A DNA stretch of 64,000 bases from Mycoplasma haemocanis str. Illinois (GCF_000238995.1 NC_016638.1:372001-436000); one strand, 5' to 3'; positions 19,570 through 29,881 are shown, numbered from the stretch's first letter. Notes: generated by a model from the letters alone, not told the origin. Program-made: numbers and translations.

Positions 19570-19590
19570 TCCAGTCTCCAGTCTCCAGTC
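19570..19590 (-). repeat. 7-bp tandem triplication upstream of -10 element
   Basis: Three perfect copies of tccagtc (19570-19576, 19577-19583, 19584-19590). On the leftward strand they lie about 8 bp upstream of a gtatag -10-like element (19557-19562) serving the gene that starts at 19529. Confidence 0.75.
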
Positions 19591-19743
19591 ATAAATTTTA
19601 GAGCTTGTTTTGGTATTATTTTCCTTCCCGCAGATCCAAGAAAGAAGATTTAATGGGAATTAAAGGATTTCAACTTTAATGGTCGTATACGAAAATGGGA
19701 TTGAAGATACCTTCCGTGAGTTTAAAGGACTTTTTGATTAGAA

Positions 19744-20397
19744 ATGAATTCATTGTTGTTTAAGGGATCTGTGGTAGCTGTATCTGCATCGGGGATTACA
19801 GCAGCAGGAGTTTATTTTTCAGGAGTACTTAAGACTGAAGATAAGAGCTTTAAGGCTTATTTAACAAAGATAGGTAGAACAGCAGCAGCACCTGAGGACT
19901 GAAATAAGATAAAGGAACTTTACTCCAAAGAAACTTCTGATAGTCCTATTCCCAACATACCCAAGAGTAGTGTCAGCTCCGATGTTAACCTTATAACTCG
20001 GTGATGCGAAGATAAATTAAAACAAGAGCATTCAAAATCTGAAGAGGATTTAGTTGAGACTTGATGTGCTAAGCCCGTGAACGTAGAGTCTCGTCTTTCT
20101 TACTTTAATTTATCTTCATTAGATGTTTCTGAAACCGCTTCTTCCAATAAGGATGATTCCACTTGAACTTCTAAAGTTAGCAATTATGGAAAAGATACCG
20201 CTGATGCTTCTTTAAAGGTAAAGGAGATCAACGATTCTTCAGGTCAAAAAGTAGAGGGATCGGAGATCTCAAGTACGATAGAGGCTTCTAAGTTAAGAAA
20301 ATGATGTGGTTGGGCTAAGGATCAAACCTATCAGAATAAAGGTACTGATTTATTTAAAAAATATAAACATTGATGTACTAAGCCTAAAAATTCCTAG
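19744..20397 (+). CDS. WC-family paralogue
   Basis: A 217-aa protein with seven UGA Trp codons. Anchor SVVAVSASGITAAGVYFSGVL. The four Cys sites are RWCEDK, TWCAKP, KWCGWA and HWCTKP, all Trp-Cys. The alternating contexts (WCEDK/WCAKP, then WCGWA/WCTKP) again suggest two similar halves. A decayed relative lies at 31554. Its TAG overlaps the TAG of the convergent gene by two bases. Function unknown. Confidence 0.8.
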
Positions 20398-20798
20398 ACT
20401 CCTTTTAAATAGTTCTCAAATTTAACTTTTTCTCCTTGTTTGTGTTCTGTGTCTTGTAAATATTTTCAACCAGTTCCCTGAGGATTAGACACAAAAATAT
20501 CTTTTCCTGCATTCTTCAAACAAGCATCTTCAACACTTTTGTAATCTCCTCTTCCTTGTTTTTCAATTTCTCGTTTTAAATCTTCCTTCTCCACTCTTTG
20601 GAATTTACCCGCATCCCTAGCAGTAATAAGCTTATGAATTCGACATTCTTTCTCTTTATCCTTAACAGCGACAGACTTACTTTTAGCGGGAAAAGTGGAA
20701 TTTTTAGATCCAAAGAAAACTATCTTTTCAACACCTAGACCGATACCGGTTGCACTTAATCCAATACTTCCAAATAGCAATTTTGCAGGAATAGACAT
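20394..20798 (-). CDS. Short two-Cys-family protein
   Basis: A 134-aa protein. Anchor LLFGSIGLSATGIGLGVEKIVF; ECRIHKLITARDAGKFQRVE; DLKREIEKQGRGDYKSVE; ACLKNAGKDIFVSNPQGTG; WKYLQDTEH; FENYLKGV. Sister of 21365. Function unknown. Confidence 0.8.
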
Positions 20799-20802
20799 AT
20801 TA

Positions 20803-20895
20803 TTAAACTTTTCCTGAATATTTTGAAAACTTGCCTTTTAGGTTGGGATTATTCTGGACATCCTTATAGTATTTTCGCCTCCCAATATTCCCACA
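20803..20895 (-). pseudogene. C-terminal relic of a two-Cys-family gene
   Basis: Leftward frame RKYYKDVQNNPNLKGKFSKYSGKV ending in TAA matches the family's last 25 residues (W-x-YYxxDQ...KFxxYL). Nothing of the conserved cysteine domain remains upstream. It shows that one gene between 20798 and 20966 has been lost. Confidence 0.6.
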
Positions 20896-20965
20896 AATAT
20901 AGAGCCCCTCTAGACCAAATGAACTTATAGAGATACGTCCAATCTTTATGACTAAATAATTAAAA

Positions 20966-21355
20966 TTACCTTCGCACTAATTCCCGGTATTCTAGGTATT
21001 TTTTAAATTTATTTTGGTGTGTTGTATCCTTTTGATCCGCGTCATGGTAACCCCATTTACGACTCTTTTTGGAGACAAACATATCTTTCCCAGCATTTGC
21101 TAAACAAACCGTTTCAATAGGGGAAAAATCATCACCCTCTTGTTCTACTCTTTTCTTTATTTCATCTTTAGTAATGGGTTGAAATGCGTCTGCATAAAAT
21201 CTATCGATGCCAATCAGTTCATGAAATCGACACTCTTTTTCGGAGGATAATTCTGTCTTGCGGAATCCGGAAGAAGTTAATGCATAAACACCGGCCCCCA
21301 TGCTTGTTCCCCCTAAAGAAACGCTACCTATCAGAAGTTTAGAAGTAAAATTCAC
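20966..21355 (-). CDS. Short two-Cys-family protein (IG-insert subtype)
   Basis: A 129-aa protein from GTG. Anchor LLIGSVSLGGTSMGAGVYAL; ECRFHELIGIDRFYADAF; PITKDEIKKRV; VCLANAGKDMFVSKKSRK; WGYHDADQ; FKKYLEYRELVRR. Sister of 19101. It uses no UGA codons. Function unknown. Confidence 0.78.
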   Translation of the reverse strand: MNFTSKLLIGSVSLGGTSMGAGVYALTSSGFRKTELSSEKECRFHELIGIDRFYADAFQPITKDEIKKRVEQEGDDFSPIETVCLANAGKDMFVSKKSRKWGYHDADQKDTTHQNKFKKYLEYRELVRR

Positions 21356-21364
21356 GAGAAACTT

Positions 21365-21775
21365 TTAATTTGAGCCTGTACGTTTTAAATAGTTCTCAAA
21401 TTTTTCATCTGCTCTAAACTGATTTCTTTGGTTTGAATCCGTTAAATACCTTCAACCATTTGTTTGAGGATTAGAAACAAAAATATCTTTTCCTTCATTT
21501 TTTAAACAAGCTTCTTCAATACTTTGGTAATCTCCCTTGTTATCGTTTTCAATTTCCCTCTTTAACTCTTCCTTTGTAACTTTTTTAAACTCTCCGACAC
21601 CGTTAGCAGTAATAAGCTTATGAATACGACATTCCTTATTTTTATCTTTAACAGTAATAGATTTCTTAGTGGGAGAATTGTCGTCTTTTAATTCGGACGA
21701 ATCCAGTTTCTCCATAACTAAACCAATGCCGGCTGCCCCAAAACCATAAAGAGGCAATTTGTAAATAAATACCAC
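21365..21775 (-). CDS. Short two-Cys-family protein
   Basis: A 136-aa protein from GTG. The anchor (LPLYGFGAAGIGLVMEKL) is a little less Gly-rich. Then ECRIHKLITANGVGEFKKVT, ELKREIENDNKGDYQSIE, ACLKNEGKDIFVSNPQTNG and WRYLTDSNQ. Sister of 20394. It is the first gene of the leftward run 21775-20394, with a promoter region holding a 7-bp near-repeat. Function unknown. Confidence 0.78.
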
Positions 21776-21812
21776 AAAAATTTAAATAAGTGAATCGCTA
21801 TATAGTCACTTT

Positions 21813-21826
21813 CCAAGCCCCAAGCA
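21813..21826 (-). repeat. 7-bp near-perfect tandem duplication upstream of -10 element
   Basis: ccaagcc followed by ccaagca (21813-21819, 21820-21826), about 8 bp beyond tatatag (21799-21805), the putative -10 of the gene starting at 21775. One mismatch between copies. Confidence 0.6.
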
Positions 21827-21918
21827 CAAGTTTATTAGAATGGGATCCATTTGGGAGGTTAAAAGAAATGTGAGAATTGAGATCTCTCTATCTTTAACTT
21901 ACTTAAGAGTAGGTTTAT

Positions 21919-22557
21919 ATGTCTCTTCCAGTTAAGATCGTTTTACCGATTGGAGCAATAGGTGTTGCGGGAGTTTCTGGCTTCGGTATCTATAGAGGGT
22001 TCATAGAGCCCTCTACAATAAAAGAAAAGATACTTTCTTCTCGTGTAAACGATTTTTCTAGATTTTTACCAATTAAAGATAGTTATTGAGAAGCTGTAAA
22101 GAGCGAATATTCTAAGCAGGGAGCAGATAATAAGCCAATTGAGAATGGTTCCCCAGTAACATCGGAAAATCTACCTACTTGATGTGAGAAAACTATCAAC
22201 AGTTACTTTTATGAACAAGAAACGTCCAAGTTTAATTCTGTTCTTAGATGATGTTATGTGAATACCAATAGCTTTCAAGAGCAGGCAGAGAAGTTAAATA
22301 AGACTCTTTATTCTGATTCTGGTGATGATAGTGCGTGAAAAGACGCTTGAGATAAGACTTACAAAAATTTCAAATCAGATGAGTATTGAAAGATACCTGA
22401 AGATAATTCCAATTTAAATGGAAGCGATAAAAATCAAGGAGGTCCGGCTTTGAAGAAGTGATGTTCCGAAAAATTAACTACAACCATGTTTTCTAATGGA
22501 GCGCAGAAGACTTTCGCCCAGTTTGAGAAATTTTGCCTAAAGGATAAGGTCAGTTAA
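21919..22557 (+). CDS. WC-family paralogue (MSLPV type), block gene 1
   Basis: A 212-aa protein. Anchor VLPIGAIGVAGVSGFGIY. The four Cys sites are TWCEKT, RWCYVN, KWCSEK and KFCLKD. The motif SVLRWCYVNTNSF is shared with 23193 and with the frameshifted gene at 17453. Its TAA overlaps the next ATG (TAATG), so translation of the rightward cluster 21919-24474 is probably coupled. Function unknown. Confidence 0.82.
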
Positions 22558-23189
22558 TGGAGTTAACAGTTTTTAAAACAACCGGGGTATTAGGGGGGAC
22601 TGTTGCGTCTGCTACCGGAGCATACGGAGTCTATCGTCTCTATTTTGTGAATTCTGGAGAAACTATAAAAAGCAAGTTAGAAGCGCATTTCAAGGGAACT
22701 AATACTACTTTTTTAACCCCCGATCATTCAGAGTGGTCTAATTTAAAAACTAGGTATGATCGTCTTTCTAATAAGCCAAAAAATAAAGATGGGAAAACGG
22801 CATTGAATTTTGATGAAGTTAAAACTTGATGCGATACTAGTGTAAAGGAGAGATTTAAATCGGTTGAAGATGATCTTTTTAAGCAAGTTAAAGAGGTGTG
22901 TTTCTTGAATGTAAAGACCTTATTAGAAGAGTTAAATAAGGATGGTTTAAAGTCTTTAGAAAATGCCAATCATACATATTGACAAGGAGCTTGGGAAGCT
23001 TATAAGAATGATTCTGACAAGGAATCGAAAGGTTTGAAGATAAAGGATTCTGATAAGGATAGTGATTTACACGGATCGGCTAAGGAGAAAGGGGGACCAG
23101 CGTTGCATGAATGATGTACTAAAACAAAGGACAAGAAGATGTATGATGCGGATTCTTTGCTTCCAGCTTTTAAAGCTTGATGCGTTTAA
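22557..23189 (+). CDS. WC-family paralogue (MELT type), block gene 2
   Basis: A 210-aa protein. Anchor TTGVLGGTVASATGAYGVYRLYF. The four sites are TWCDTS, EVCFLN, EWCTKT and AWCV, the last at the extreme C-terminus. The central CFLNVKTLLEEL motif recurs as CFFN(T/I)NT(I/V)L(E/S)EL in 23863, 26442 and 28584, linking these genes in one subtype. Function unknown. Confidence 0.82.
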
Positions 23190-23192
23190 TTA

Positions 23193-23843
23193 ATGTCCAT
23201 GTCTTTATTAGTTAAATCTTTAACAACAGTTGGAATCGGGGGAGCGACCGGACTTGGCGGATATGGGATTTATAAGGTTGCGTTTCGCGAAGATACTATA
23301 AAAGACGTAATTCTCAATTCTTATCCCATGAAATTTCATGGGTTTTTAAGATTAAATGATTCTAAGTGATTAGGAGTTAAGAGTGAATATGAGAAGGCTG
23401 AATCAGTTGATAAGCCAAAAGGGAAGAATGGTCAGGTTATTGATAAGAATTCTTTGCCGAATTGATGTGAAAATGCAGTCCATAATCCTTTTAAGGGAAA
23501 AGAGGACTCTAAGTATAAGTCCGTTCTTAGATGGTGCTATTTAAATACCAATACCTTTGAACAGCAAGTTGGGGGTAAAGAATTAGCAGGTCCTAAAATA
23601 GGAGCTGAAAATGGGGATGGGAATGCATGAAAGGCTGCTTGGAAGATTTATAAATCGAATATCACTACTTCTAATTGGAAGATAACGGGATCATCTAATG
23701 ATACAGATTTAAATGGTAGTGATGATGCAAAAGGATCGGAGGTTTTAAGAACATGATGCTCTAATAAGACTGGGACGTTCATGTATTCCAACGAATCCAC
23801 AATCTCCTTTCCTAAGTTTGAAAAGTTTTGTCTTAAGGCATAG
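23193..23843 (+). CDS. WC-family paralogue, block gene 3
   Basis: A 216-aa protein. Anchor SLTTVGIGGATGLGGYGIYK. Sites NWCENA, RWCYLNTNTF, TWCSNK and KFCLKA. Homologous to 21919 in the C-terminal half (SKYKSVLRWCY) and to the frameshifted gene at 17453. Three bases separate it from the previous stop. Function unknown. Confidence 0.82.
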
Positions 23844-23862
23844 ATAAAGGATTTTACGTCTC

Positions 23863-24474
23863 TTGAAACTATCTGGAATGATTGTCTGCTCTTCTGCAGT
23901 GGCATTCGGTACTTGCGCCTTTTACTATTGAATTTCACTTCCCGTTACAAGCATTAGAAGCAAATTAGAGTCCGAATTTAAAAGAACTAATGTTTCATTT
24001 TTAGAGAAGGATAATCTTGAGTGAATTAATCTAAAAGAGAAATACTCCCGGACACCCAATAAACCTCAGTCTCCAGAACGAAGAGATTTGAGCTTAGAGG
24101 AAGTTAAGCAGTGATGCTCTGAGAATGTTGATGCTCCATTTAGAGGTGTAAATGATCCTCTTTATGGGCAAATTAAAAGATTTTGTTTTTTCAATATAAA
24201 TACCATCTTGTCTGAATTGAAAGGAAAACGTTTAATATCGGGAATTCAGGGAGATGTTCAATGACAAGATGCCTGAGGAACTTATAACTCTAAGAAGAAT
24301 TCTATAGGACTCCCTATTACTGGATTCTATAGAGATGCCGCCTTAAATGGAAATGATAGAGTAGATGGAGGAGCCGCCCTTTACGTCTGATGCGATTTAA
24401 CCAGCAAGAAGAAAATGTATTCTGAAGATATAGATACCCTTCTACCCCGATTTAAAGCTTGATGCGTTGCATAA
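23863..24474 (+). CDS. WC-family paralogue, block gene 4
   Basis: A 203-aa protein if TTG 23863 is used (ATG 23878 would give 198 aa). An in-frame TAA at 23845 sets the upstream limit. The anchor (GMIVCSSAVAFGTCAFYYW) is less Gly-rich. Sites QWCSEN, RFCFFNINTIL, VWCDLT and AWCVA. Same subtype as 22557 and 26442. Function unknown; the start is the uncertain part. Confidence 0.72.
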
Positions 24475-24493
24475 CCTCCAAAAGCTACAATTT

Positions 24494-24889
24494 TTAAGAA
24501 CTAGGCTCAGAATCAGGATTCTGCTGTAGATACTCCTTTACTTTTTGGTGATTTTGATCTTCGGAGTAATATCTTCAGTATTGTCTATCCTTCTTGGATA
24601 GAAAAACATTTCCTCCCGAAGCATTACTGCAAACATTTTTTATCTCTGGATAATATTGTTTTCCATTTTCTCCTAATTCCCTTTCTATTGCTTCTTTTGT
24701 AACTCTTGTGACCTTCCCACTACTAGAACTCTCTATCTTATAAAGCTTACAGCCTACTGGAGGCTTAAACTCTCTTCCAGAAAAGGGGTTGGATCCTGTG
24801 GACATTAGTGCAGCACTACCTAATCCTACACCTGTTCCCACAGCTACAGAAATGCCCAAAATACCTTTTGACAAACCAGCCGCAAACAT
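24494..24889 (-). CDS. Two-Cys-family protein (MFAxGLSKGIL type)
   Basis: A 131-aa protein. Anchor GLSKGILGISVAVGTGVGLGSAAL. Domain GCKLYKIESSSSGKVTRVT, VCSNASGGNVFLSKKDRQY, WRYYSEDQ and VKEYLQQ. Linker is only about 10 residues. Near-identical N-termini recur at 25937 and 28067. A TATA-like element (catatagtta) lies about 25 bp upstream, but no 7-bp repeat is present here. Confidence 0.8.
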
Positions 24890-25099
24890 ATTTACTCAAA
24901 GAATTTAGTTGACATATAGTTATCTTTTTGAACTACAAGTAACATTTTGAAATTCCTTTAGAAGATTATGTTTATAGTTCCTATGGGGGTCACTTTAAAT
25001 AAGACGAATGCTCAAGATAAAACAATTGATCTAAGTGTTTTCAACATTTCAAATTTATTTGAAAGAAGTAAATTAAATGCCTACAGAAGAGTGAATAAG

Positions 25100-25624
25100 T
25101 TATTTTTTAAGATCAGGTTCAATTATTTGTCAATCTATATTCTGTTTAGACTGATTGTAGACTCACTCGTATCTTGGCAGGAATCAACCTACATTCTCTC
25201 AAGATAAATAAATCTTCTTCTCTTTGTCTTTAGCACAAGCATTCTTTATTTCTTGGTAAGTCTTAGATTGCTTCTTTACCTGCTTGTCTAAAAAATTCTC
25301 ATCTGTTAATGATGCTGTTTTTTTGGAAGAACTTAGGATTTTGTAAATGGTACATTTCTTTTCCGGTTCAACGGCAGCTTTAGGAACTTCTGCTTGAATA
25401 GTTTCTGATTTCGTCTCCAAAGTTTGTGGTGGTTCGGAGTGTGGAGTAGTATTTTGGGACTCTTCTTCAAATGGATTGGTAACAGATGATTTACTGGATG
25501 TTTTTACAAAGTTCTTTGAATTAGAATCTTCTGGAAAAAATATTGCTTTATCTATACCCAATCCAACTCCAACAGCTAATAATGACCCCCCCAGTAGAGA
25601 CTTCATTACGGTAGAAAGTATCAT
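25100..25624 (-). CDS. Two-Cys-family protein with linker (MVLST type)
   Basis: A 174-aa protein. Anchor MKSLLGGSLLAVGVGLGIDKAIFFP; linker rich in Ser, Thr, Glu, Gln and Pro. Domain KCTIYKILSSSKKTASLTDENFLD, ACAKDKEKKIYLS, then WENVGW, Y-E-W and a Lys/Gln-rich tail. The C-terminus is read through four UGA codons to TAA at 25100. First member of a five-gene subtype (27184, 30049, 30831, 32414). Confidence 0.8.
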
Positions 25625-25663
25625 TCTCTAGAATTTAACCATCATCTCAAAAAACTTAATTTT

Positions 25664-25669
25664 TATATA
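25664..25669 (-). promoter_or_regulatory. Extended -10-like element (TGCTATATA)
   Basis: On the leftward strand the sequence reads TTGCTATATA, a TG-N-TATA extended -10 pattern, 40 bp before ATG 25624. The TTG comes from the last unit of the 7-bp repeat array next to it, so repeat and promoter are fused. The same TGCTATA context is seen upstream of 30597, 31394 and 32953. Confidence 0.55.
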
Positions 25670-25670
25670 G

Positions 25671-25698
25671 CAACTCTCAACTCTCAACTCTCAACTCT
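25671..25698 (-). repeat. Four perfect 7-bp tandem repeats abutting the -10 element
   Basis: Four exact copies of caactct (25671-25677, 25678-25684, 25685-25691, 25692-25698). They begin one base from the TATA element of the leftward gene starting at 25624 and occupy the place where a -10/-35 spacer and -35 region would be. This is the longest array of its type in the window. Confidence 0.9.
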
Positions 25699-25936
25699 AA
25701 AGATTCACGATGTGAATGTAAAAGAAGACAATTATTTGTTGTAGATTTGGAGTGTAATACTTCTTTTCTTTATTAAATTGAAGATAAACGGAGAATTAAA
25801 TACTTTTCGAAAAGTCAAGGAATTGTTTCCTATACGGTGAATAAGTTGATGTAGAACAAAATCAACAACTTTCAATCTTTCAAGACTTTAGGAAATAAAT
25901 CTAAGATTAGTACTCGGAAGAAGAAAAGTGATTGGA
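25699..25936. other. Non-coding space, nothing recognised
   Basis: AT-rich sequence between the leftward genes at 25624 and 25937. No intact frame, tRNA or strong inverted repeat was seen. The corresponding spaces in the other copies of the unit (27.8-28.0 kb) differ in sequence. Confidence 0.4.
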
Positions 25937-26338
25937 CTAAGAATTGGGATTTTTTTCTAGATACTGTTTTACGGTTTGTTTATCTTGATCCTCGGGGTAA
26001 TACTGTCAATATCTTTTATCTCCTTTTTTGGATAGAAAAATATTCCCCCCTTTAGCAGTATCACAAGCCTCTTTTATCTTTTTGTAGTGTTCGATTCCCT
26101 CTTGCCCTAATTCAGTTTTTATCGCCTCCTCAGTAATACTTTTAACCTCGCCGGTGGCAGAACTTTGAATTTGATAGATCTTACAGCTTTTTGGTGTGGC
26201 AGGGATCTTGGATGATGAACTGGTTTTTGAAAAAGGGCTGTCTCCTTTGGATGTCAGTGCAGCACTACCTAACCCTACACCCGTCCCCACTGCTACAGAA
26301 GTCCCCAAAATACCCTTTGATAAACCGGATGCAAACAT
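25937..26338 (-). CDS. Two-Cys-family protein (MFAxGLSKGIL type), unit copy 1
   Basis: A 133-aa protein from ATG 26338, the start that aligns with 24889; a TTG two codons upstream is possible. Anchor GLSKGILGTSVAVGTGVGLGSAAL; domain SCKIYQIQSSATGEV, ACDTAKGGNIFLSKKGDKRY, WQYYPEDQ and VKQYLEK. The -10-like TATA lies about 16 bp before the ATG, so the mRNA would be nearly leaderless. Paralogue of 28067. Confidence 0.8.
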
Positions 26339-26367
26339 ATTCAATTACCTAACATATAGTTAGCTTT

Positions 26368-26381
26368 CCAAGCACCAAGCA
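26368..26381 (-). repeat. 7-bp tandem duplication upstream of -10 element
   Basis: Two perfect copies of ccaagca (26368-26374, 26375-26381), about 10 bp beyond catatag (26353-26359), in the space shared by the divergent genes 26338 (leftward) and 26442 (rightward). Confidence 0.72.
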
Positions 26382-26441
26382 ATATTTTGAAATTTCTCTA
26401 GAAAAATTAAAGTTAATAGGTCGATTAGTTAATGAAAAATG

Positions 26442-27071
26442 ATGTCTATGGTTTCAACGAGGACGGCTTTAACCATTGTTGGAGTTTCCGGTGTTGGGTT
26501 AGGTGGTTATGGAATTTATCGTCTTTCTGCTCCTAAGGAAACGATAGGAGATAAGGTAACAGCTTCTCTTAAGGGAACAAAGAAAAGATTTATAGGCAAA
26601 GGAGATTCTGAGTGATCTATGCTGAAAGAGAAATATATTTCAACTGGTAATAAGCCTAGATCTAAGGATGGCTTAAAAGAATTGCCCTTTGAAGATATTG
26701 AAAATTGATGCGATAGAAATTATCGGAAGGAGTATTCAATCAAAACAGAGGCCCTGTTTGAGCAACTATCTAATTTTTGTTTTTTCAATACCAATACGGT
26801 TCTTGAAGAATTAGAGGGATATTCTTTAATTTCTGGAGATAGGAATGGATCTGAGTGGCAATCAGCTTGGGACTCATACAATTCTGGAAAATCTTCAAAA
26901 AAATTAGATATTTCCGGCTCCAAGGATGACGGAAAATTGAATGGAAATAATAAAACTGAAGCCGCTCCAATACTTTACGATTGATGCATATCTACCAGCC
27001 AAGTAAAGATGTATTCTTCAAGTATAGATACTTTGTTGCTTAGATTTAAGGAATGGTGTGTTAAGAAGTAG
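26442..27071 (+). CDS. WC-family paralogue (MSMVS type), unit copy 1
   Basis: A 209-aa protein. ATG 26442 is chosen over the adjacent ATG 26439 because the sister gene at 28584 has only the equivalent of 26442. Anchor ALTIVGVSGVGLGGYGIYRL. Sites NWCDRN, NFCFFNTNTVLEEL, DWCIST and EWCVKK. About nine in ten residues match 28584 by eye; differences cluster around the Ser/Asp-rich stretch at residues 155-170. Function unknown. Confidence 0.84.
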
Positions 27072-27183
27072 TTTTTAAAACAACTACTTTAAATAATCTT
27101 TTCCTAAGGTTGAGGGGTTTGTGAGTTTTTATTAAATTTTCGACTTCTATCGTGAAAACGTAAATCGCCTAAAAGGTAAAAAT

Positions 27184-27747
27184 CTACTTAATGATTTTTC
27201 AATCTATGTTTTGCTGGGACTGACGGTAGACTCACTCGTACTTTGACGGTCAAAACCAATTTACCTTTTCTCAAGATACATAAATTTTCTTTCCTTTGGT
27301 ACAATCATTTTGAATTTCTTTATAAGTTTGAGGTTGTTTCTTTATTTCTCTATCTAAAAAACCGTCTTCAGCTGCAGATGCTGTTTTATTAGAAGAATTT
27401 AGGATTTTGTAAATAGTACATTTTTCTTCTGACTTAGGAGCAACCGTAGATTGAGCAGTTCCCTCAGTTGGTGACTGTGTGGTGTGTTGTCCCTCAACAG
27501 TATTACTACCCGAAGTATCGCCGGTAGAATCTCCCGTTCCAGATTTATTTTCAACTTCCGATGGATTTGAAGCGACACCCTCTTGTTCGCCTTCTTTTTT
27601 AATTTGATCCTCTTTATTGGAAGTTTTCAAAAAGTGCTCTGAATTAAAACTTTCTGGAAAGAATATTGCCTTACTGATACCTAAACCAACTCCAGAAACC
27701 AACAATGAACCTCCGAGTAAAGACTTCATTGCAGTAGAAAGCACCAT
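27184..27747 (-). CDS. Two-Cys-family protein with linker (MVLST type), unit copy 2
   Basis: A 187-aa protein. Anchor MKSLLGGSLLVSGVGLGISKAIFFP; the linker of about 70 residues is rich in Gly, Ser, Thr, Glu and Gln and differs from those of its paralogues. Domain KCTIYKILNSSNKTAS, DCTKGKKIYVS, then Y-E-W-V-Y and a basic tail read through UGA codons. Upstream gtataac has no 7-bp repeat, unlike most of its subtype. Confidence 0.8.
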
Positions 27748-28066
27748 ATCCTCTAAAAGTTAATCAATATTTCAATAAACTTAAGCTTTGTATAACTATT
27801 CCAAACTCTCGTTGAAGTGTATTTCTTTTTCATATTCAATAAATTTATGATTATTTCTCATGACGGCATAACGATTGAGCGGTAGTTTGAAAATATTGAG
27901 ACTTGTTTATCTTATTTTCAAAATTTACCAAACCAATGCAAACGATAGTTTTTACATAGCAAAGTAATTACAATTAACACCGAATAGAATTGATGACTTT
28001 AGTATTCTGAGATCTTTTTGGAAATAAGTTTAAGATTTCTACTAAAGAGAAAAAGTGGTTATGTAA
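27748..28066. other. Non-coding space, nothing recognised
   Basis: AT-rich stretch of about 320 bp upstream of the leftward gene at 27747. A TATA-like gtataac lies near 27795. No intact frame or paralogue relic could be identified. Confidence 0.4.
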
Positions 28067-28480
28067 TTAAGACAGAGAGCCAGAATTATTTTCCAAATAT
28101 CTTTTTACCGTTTCTTTATTTTGATCTTCTGGATAATAATTTCATCGTTCTCTATCTGGTTTCCTCTTGGATAGAAAAACATTACCTCCCTCAGCAGAAT
28201 CACAAGCACGCTTTATATTCTCATAGTATTCCGACTTTTCTTGCAATTCCTTTTTTATCTCCTCTTCTGTAGTTTTTCTCACTTCACCACTGTCAGAACT
28301 TCAGATCTTATAAAGTTTGCATCCCTTTGGTGGAGAGATCTCAGATGATGAGTTAATTTTCTCTATCTTAGAGAAAGGATTTGATCCTTTGGATGTCAGT
28401 GCAGCACTACCTAACCCTACACCTGTCCCCACTGCTACAGAAGTTCCCAAAATACCCTTTGATAAACCGGATGCAAACAT
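28067..28480 (-). CDS. Two-Cys-family protein (MFAxGLSKGIL type), unit copy 2
   Basis: A 137-aa protein. The anchor is the same as that of 25937 (GLSKGILGTSVAVGTGVGLGSAAL) at nearly every residue, while the part after KGCKLYKI diverges. It then has SSDSGEVRKTTEEEIKKEL, ACDSAEGGNVFLSKRKPD, RWNYYPEDQ and VKRYLEN. The conserved N-terminus with a drifting C-terminal half suggests gene conversion at the 5' end or selection for variation at the 3' end. Confidence 0.8.
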
Positions 28481-28509
28481 ATTCAATTACCTAATATATA
28501 GTTAGCTTT

Positions 28510-28523
28510 CCAAGCACCAAGCA
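28510..28523 (-). repeat. 7-bp tandem duplication upstream of -10 element
   Basis: Two perfect copies of ccaagca (28510-28516, 28517-28523) next to atatatagtta (28494-28504). This is the duplicated counterpart of the repeat at 26368, in the same divergent arrangement. Confidence 0.72.
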
Positions 28524-28583
28524 ATATTTTGAAATTTCTCTAGAAAAATTAAAGTTAATAGGTCGATTAGTTAATGAGAAATA

Positions 28584-29213
28584 ATGTCTATGGTTTCAAT
28601 GAGGGCAGCTTTAACTATGGTTGGAGTTTCTGGTGTTGGGTTAGGTGGTTACGGAATTTATCGTCTTTCTGCTCCTAAGGAAACTATAGGAGATAGGGTA
28701 ACAGCTGCTCTTAAGGGGACAAAGAAAAGATTTATAGGAAAAGGAGATTCTGAGTGATCTATGCTGCAAGAGAAATATATTTCCACTGATAATAAGCCTA
28801 AATCTAAGGATGGCTTAAAAGAATTACCCTTTGAAGATATTGAAAATTGATGCGATAAAAATTATCGCGTGGAGTATTCAATCAAAACAGAGGCTTTGTT
28901 TGAGCAACTATCTAATTTTTGTTTTTTTAATACCAATACGATTCTTGAAGAATTGGAGGGACATTCTTTAATTTCTGGAGATAGGAATGGATCTGAGTGG
29001 CAATCCGCTTGGGATTCATACAATTCTGGAAAATCTTCAAAAAATCTGGCTATCTCTAATTCGGGAGATGATTCTAAGTTAAATGGAGGTAATAGATCGG
29101 AAGCCGCTCCAATACTTTACGATTGATGTAAGACTACCAGTCAAGTGAAGATGTACTCAACAAGTATAGATATTTTGTTGCCTAGATTTAAGGAATGATG
29201 TATTAGTAAGTAG
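28584..29213 (+). CDS. WC-family paralogue (MSMVS type), unit copy 2
   Basis: A 209-aa protein, near-duplicate of 26442. Anchor ALTMVGVSGVGLGGYGIYRL; NWCDKN, NFCFFNTNTILEEL, DWCKTT and EWCISK. Same length, with shared flanking sequence on the upstream side from 28490. It is followed after 8 bp by another WC-family gene on the same strand. Function unknown. Confidence 0.84.
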
Positions 29214-29221
29214 TTTTAAGT

Positions 29222-29881
29222 ATGAATATTCAGAAGATAATTCTTCCCTTTCTGGGAGTAGCAGGAGCTTCAGGTTTAGGAGTCTTCATCCAATCTCAGA
29301 TTTCTTCCTCTCCTAAGAAGACAACATTTCGAGATAAGTATAGAAATGCTATTTTGGATTTAGTAGCTACTTCCGGCCCTGATTTCACCAAGATAGATAG
29401 CAAGTGGAGTTCCTTTAAAACTTCTGGAACTCCAAAGAGTGATTTGTTGAAGGAATCTAAGACCTTATCTGCTTCTAAAGAAAATGATTCTAAGGCTAAG
29501 TATAGAGAGGGTTGTAAGCGTATCTATGATTCAGAATTTTCTGATTCAGGCAATTTATGAGAAGACTTTAAGAACTATTGTTCTAAGAATAATTCCGATG
29601 CTTTTGACGGGGTGTCTGGAGCATGGGTTTCTGAAAATATAAATGGTTCTGTTGGTACTGATTGGTCTGCAAGACTTAAGGCTTTAAAAGATAGTAGCAG
29701 TAATGTAGTTGTTCCCGAGAAGCTTTCTAAATTAAAAGCAAAAATCACTACTGAAAGCTATGACGTTACACAGGCCAAGGAATTAAAAGATTGATGTGAA
29801 TTAGAAAAGATGAATCCATTTGAGGGTAGTCAATCTGATGTTTACAAGAGTTTGAAGTCATTTTGTAGAAAGGAATCGTAG
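29222..29881 (+). CDS. WC-family paralogue
   Basis: A 219-aa protein. Anchor ILPFLGVAGASGLGVFI. Sites EGCKRIY, NYCSKN, DWCELE and SFCRKE; the first two contexts link it to the leftward gene at 8257. Only two UGA codons are used, fewer than its neighbours, while TGG is used elsewhere. Function unknown. Confidence 0.8.

Noticed and set aside
24968..25207. Rightward 79-aa frame with a good ATG
   Set aside because: It overlaps the C-terminal end of the leftward gene 25100-25624, which continues through UGA codons and is conserved in four paralogues.
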